Positions 6,476 to 8,593 of a stretch of 8,593 nucleotides of DNA are shown in pieces. The first letter of the stretch is position 1. Every line of letters begins with the position of its first letter. A program made the position numbers and the translations under genes. Source of the stretch: Methanobacteriota archaeon (lineage in GTDB: Archaea; Thermoplasmatota; E2; DHVEG-1); assembly GCA_903930505.1 (NCBI GenBank), contig CAIYYQ010000412.1, positions 1 to 8,593 of the forward strand, read 5' to 3'. Below the pieces are notes generated by a model that had not been told where the DNA came from, ran no database searches, and was given only the letters and a program-made list of their open reading frames with translations.

Positions 6476-7162
6476 ATGGATGAAGTCAAGGATATCTGTA
6501 TTCTTCTTTTCGTAAAATATCCTGAAAATGGAAACGTGAAAACCCGTATTGCAACAGATCTTGATGAAACAGTAGTTAGGGAATTGTATATGAATTTTGT
6601 ACAGGATTCTCTTGCGTTGATTGAAACATTACGTCTTCCATTTTTCATCTGTTTTTTCCCTGAAACAGCGCAAGATAAAATGAGGGCATGGTTAGGTGAA
6701 CAGTATCATTTTATGCCGCAGAAAGGAAATGATCTTGGAGAACGTATGAAAAACAGTTTTTTACAAACGTTTACTGAAGGGTTTAATACTGTTGTTTTAC
6801 TAGGAAGCGATACCCCTGATCTACCTGTTCATTTCATCAAACAAGCAATACAGGCATTGAGAACTAATGATGTTGTTCTCGGTCCTTCCTCAGATGGAGG
6901 GTATTATTTGATTGGATGTACGAAAAATAGTTACTCCCCAGTGTTTTTCGAAAACATTCACTGGAGTACAAACACTGTTTTTCAAGAAACTATGTCTATT
7001 TTTGAAAGATTGCAGAAAAAAATCCTCGTGCTTCCAGAATGGTATGATATTGACACCGTTGAGGACATTCAAGATTTCATCAAGAGAAATGTTAAACCTA
7101 ACTCTTTTTCTCGTACATTGGCATATCTTAAAAACAAGAAATATCTTTTTAAAAAGCAATGA
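6476..7162 (+). CDS. CofC-like transferase, rSAM/selenodomain-associated transferase 1 (TIGR04282/DUF2064)
   Basis: This is a 228-residue GT-A/nucleotidyltransferase-fold protein. The family opening LLFVKYPENGNVKTRIA (10-26) is a nucleotide-binding loop equivalent to the one in CofC and MobA-like enzymes. QKGNDLGERM (82-91), LGSDTPDLP (109-117), GPSSDGGYYLIG (136-147), IHWSTNTVF (161-169) and YDIDTVEDI (190-198) complete the DUF2064 signature. TIGR04282 proteins are annotated as arsenosugar biosynthesis glycosyltransferase or rSAM/selenodomain-associated transferase 1, and usually occur with the TIGR04283 protein found here at 2875. It could make the activated sugar used by that partner, though its reaction is not established. 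The start is either the ATG at 6476 or a GTG two codons earlier (6470); neither has a clear Shine-Dalgarno. It follows the iron-sulfur gene by 10 bases and is probably in the same operon. Confidence 0.9.
   Translation: MDEVKDICILLFVKYPENGNVKTRIATDLDETVVRELYMNFVQDSLALIETLRLPFFICFFPETAQDKMRAWLGEQYHFMPQKGNDLGERMKNSFLQTFTEGFNTVVLLGSDTPDLPVHFIKQAIQALRTNDVVLGPSSDGGYYLIGCTKNSYSPVFFENIHWSTNTVFQETMSIFERLQKKILVLPEWYDIDTVEDIQDFIKRNVKPNSFSRTLAYLKNKKYLFKKQ
7145..7156. repeat. 12-base perfect palindrome CTTTTTAAAAAG at a gene end
   Basis: This self-complementary sequence lies in the last codons of the transferase gene, four bases before its stop codon. It resembles a strong TATA core and could start a transcript near 7180, ahead of the YedF-like gene. 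It may equally be a by-product of lysine and phenylalanine codons. Confidence 0.25.
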
Positions 7163-7172
7163 ATAAGTATTA

Positions 7173-7200
7173 TTTTTGTTAGATAGTAGAAGGTTTTTTT
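7173..7200 (+). terminator. T-run terminator after the transferase gene
   Basis: Two T tracts, five at 7173-7177 and seven at 7194-7200, lie in the 83-base spacer after the stop at 7162, with no obvious stem. They may end, or partly end, the cluster transcript ahead of the YedF-like gene. Confidence 0.45.
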
Positions 7201-7230
7201 AAGAAATCATGTATTCTTCATTTTAAATCT

Positions 7231-7236
7231 AAGGAG
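7231..7236 (+). promoter_or_regulatory. Strong Shine-Dalgarno for the YedF-like gene
   Basis: AAGGAG lies 9 bases before the ATG at 7246. An in-frame ATG at 7237 directly abuts this site and is too close to use it, so the start is set at 7246. A TTTTAAAT at 7221-7228 looks like a TATA box but is too near to drive a message keeping this site. Confidence 0.75.
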
Positions 7237-7245
7237 ATGTATATC

Positions 7246-7581
7246 ATGAAAACCACGATTATTCTGAACAGTAAAACATTGGGCAGGGGAAACGATGAAC
7301 TGGGTGAGAAAATGATGGGGAATTTCTTAAGGAAATTATGGGGACTTGATAAAAAACCCGATATTATTATTTTTTATAATTCTGCTGTTCAGCTATTGGT
7401 AAAAGGATCCCCGGTACTTGATGCTATAGATGCTCTTGGGAAAGCAGGAGTTGATCTGATCGCTTGTGTCACCTGTGTGGATTTTTATAAACTTGAAGGA
7501 AAACTTGCTGCGGGTAGGGTTAGCGATATGCAAGAGATCGCATCAACACTCATGAAATCAGATAAGGTAATCACCCCATAA
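7246..7581 (+). CDS. DsrE-fold protein resembling the C-terminal domain of selenium-metabolism protein YedF
   Basis: This is a 111-residue cytoplasmic protein. LNSKTLGRGNDELGEKMM (7-24), IIFYNSAVQLLVKGSPVLD (41-59) and IACVTCVDFYKLEGKLAAGR (72-91) match the DsrE-like domain of YedF proteins along the full length, including the final SDKVITP. YedF normally carries an additional N-terminal TusA/SirA-like domain of about 70 residues, which is absent here. The conserved cysteine pair is C74 and C77 (CVTC), a candidate for carrying persulfide or perselenide sulfur/selenium. YedF proteins are associated with selenium metabolism genes in bacteria, although their exact reaction is not known. The gene has its own strong ribosome site and is 83 bases behind the transferase, so it may be transcribed separately. 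It could be a general sulfur-relay protein unrelated to the cluster. Confidence 0.82.
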   Translation: MKTTIILNSKTLGRGNDELGEKMMGNFLRKLWGLDKKPDIIIFYNSAVQLLVKGSPVLDAIDALGKAGVDLIACVTCVDFYKLEGKLAAGRVSDMQEIASTLMKSDKVITP

Positions 7582-7591
7582 CTAAACCAAA

Positions 7592-7600
7592 TTTTTTTTT
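7592..7600 (+). terminator. Nine-T terminator after the YedF-like gene
   Basis: A run of nine T begins 11 bases after the stop at 7581, in a 22-base spacer between convergent genes. It serves the plus-strand gene; no comparable T run follows the prenyltransferase on the minus strand, so its transcript may read into the opposite gene. Confidence 0.55.
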
Positions 7601-7603
7601 ATT

Positions 7604-8593
7604 TTACATTGCTGGAGCATCAAGTTTTTGACCCATTAGTAATGAAAAGAAAATGTATCCAAACAAAGCTAAAAAGACTAATAGAAATGGGTACCAGAAG
7701 CCAACAACTGAGACAAGTATAATCGGGATGAGCGGATGCCATGTTATGAGTTGGGCGCCGATAAGTCTTCGTATTTCTTTTCTGTTAAATCGCGTTCTGC
7801 TCAACATAAACGTGCTTTCAATGATGAGAAAAACGATAATTAATAGCAGTAATCCTGTTTGCCAGAGTTCATATTTGATTCCTAGAACAAGAAAAGGAAC
7901 AAATATGAGAAAAGAAGAGATGAAACGTTCACTTAACCCAAATATTTTAAAACTTAGAGGTACAGATAATGTGCTTCCTGGTCCAACTTTTACTCCGCTT
8001 GCAAGGGCCATGTTTTTTACATTCATCTGATAATCATGATCTGCATCCTTTAGTCCGCCTACTATCACGTTCATATAGAGTTGTTCATTGAAGAGAATTA
8101 TGAAAAGGACCCATGTGAGAAGACCAAGAGACCCGTTGGGAAGAACCATGAGTGCTCCGAAGAGGAAAAACAACGATTCAGCAAGTGCGATAAGAAAATC
8201 AGAGCCGATGAGCTGTTTTCCATATTTGTTATAGATGAAACCAAGGATGTCTGCTACTACTATGCAGAAAAGACCCATATAGAAAAAAGGCTCGTTTTTG
8301 AAGAAAAAAACAAATATCGCTATGTATCCGATAAAAAAACAACTAACGATGATGGTGAGCGCATGTTTTTTCGTAATAGTGCCTTTTACAAGTGCTCTTT
8401 GAGAGAGATCCGGGCTTAATTTATCTACCTCAACATCGAAATAATCATTCATGACAAATCCGTAGATTTTTGATATCGCGCCGATAAAAAACAGAGGAAT
8501 CAATGCTGCAAGAGATGTGTTGTTGACGCTGAGAGCCCCTATGATTGGTGTGATGGCAAGACCGATGATCCCCGGCATCCTCATGAGTCGCAT
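7604..8593 (-). CDS. UbiA family prenyltransferase (start may lie beyond the window)
   Basis: At least 329 residues form a highly hydrophobic protein with about eight to nine membrane helices. The first polyprenyl-diphosphate/Mg motif is NDYFDVEVD (49-57), followed by QRALVKGTIT (65-74). The second is LKDADHDYQMN (181-191, with D183, D185 and D187). Such enzymes transfer a prenyl chain to an aromatic or lipid acceptor inside the membrane. In archaea this includes digeranylgeranylglyceryl phosphate synthase and quinone or heme pathway enzymes; the motifs do not decide which. At 329 residues it is longer than the usual 280-300, with extra helices at the C-terminus (about 287-318). The frame is open to the last base of the window: the ATG at 8593-8591 may not be the true start, as MRLMRMP resembles the residues that usually come shortly after it. 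It converges on the YedF-like gene. Confidence 0.85.
   Translation of the reverse strand: MRLMRMPGIIGLAITPIIGALSVNNTSLAALIPLFFIGAISKIYGFVMNDYFDVEVDKLSPDLSQRALVKGTITKKHALTIIVSCFFIGYIAIFVFFFKNEPFFYMGLFCIVVADILGFIYNKYGKQLIGSDFLIALAESLFFLFGALMVLPNGSLGLLTWVLFIILFNEQLYMNVIVGGLKDADHDYQMNVKNMALASGVKVGPGSTLSVPLSFKIFGLSERFISSFLIFVPFLVLGIKYELWQTGLLLLIIVFLIIESTFMLSRTRFNRKEIRRLIGAQLITWHPLIPIILVSVVGFWYPFLLVFLALFGYIFFSLLMGQKLDAPAM

Noticed and set aside
7653..8419. Plus-strand open frames of 125 and 112 codons
   Set aside because: They are antisense to the UbiA gene, rich in basic residues as expected from reverse reading of a hydrophobic gene, and match no family.
1..8593. CRISPR arrays, tRNA or rRNA genes, insertion sequences
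   Set aside because: I saw no regularly spaced repeats, no cloverleaf or rRNA-like segments, and no transposase motifs or terminal inverted repeats on either strand.

Overview
The window looks archaeal, probably euryarchaeal. A Thermoplasmatota-like lineage is my best guess, but I cannot prove it from 8.6 kb. The evidence is TATA-box promoters about 25-35 bases before starts or leaders, starts with almost no leader, T-run terminators without clear hairpins, a LemA/HtpX pair, an extracytoplasmic NosD-like beta-helix protein and a UbiA-family prenyltransferase. Base composition is moderately AT-rich.

Layout. Bases 1-655 (minus strand) hold lemA followed by the first 19 codons of an HtpX-like M48 protease. 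Bases 864-1864 (plus) hold two unrecognised four-helix membrane proteins. Bases 1919-2797 (minus) encode a secreted, membrane-anchored beta-helix protein. It shares a 77-base divergent promoter region with the main cluster. Bases 2875-7581 (plus) hold six genes in one direction. The order is a family-2 glycosyltransferase-like protein (rSAM/selenodomain-associated transferase 2), an ArsS-like radical SAM/Cys-rich protein, a TVP38/TMEM64 (VTT) membrane protein, an HdrD/GlpC-like iron-sulfur oxidoreductase, a CofC-like nucleotidyl/glycosyl transferase (rSAM/selenodomain-associated transferase 1), and a small YedF-like DsrE-domain protein. A convergent UbiA-family prenyltransferase on the minus strand fills 7604-8593 and may continue past the edge.

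The point of interest is the 2875-7581 cluster. It brings together the radical SAM protein, both partner transferases, a membrane protein, a redox protein and a YedF-like protein. In bacteria the radical SAM family and the two transferases occur together and are annotated as arsenosugar biosynthesis or as rSAM/selenodomain-associated. No arsenic methyltransferase (ArsM) gene is visible here. The product could be an arsenosugar made with an ArsM encoded elsewhere, or a different modified sugar or small molecule. The YedF-like gene and the selenodomain family history suggest sulfur or selenium chemistry as an alternative. That functional reading is inference; the family assignments rest on motifs visible in the translations.
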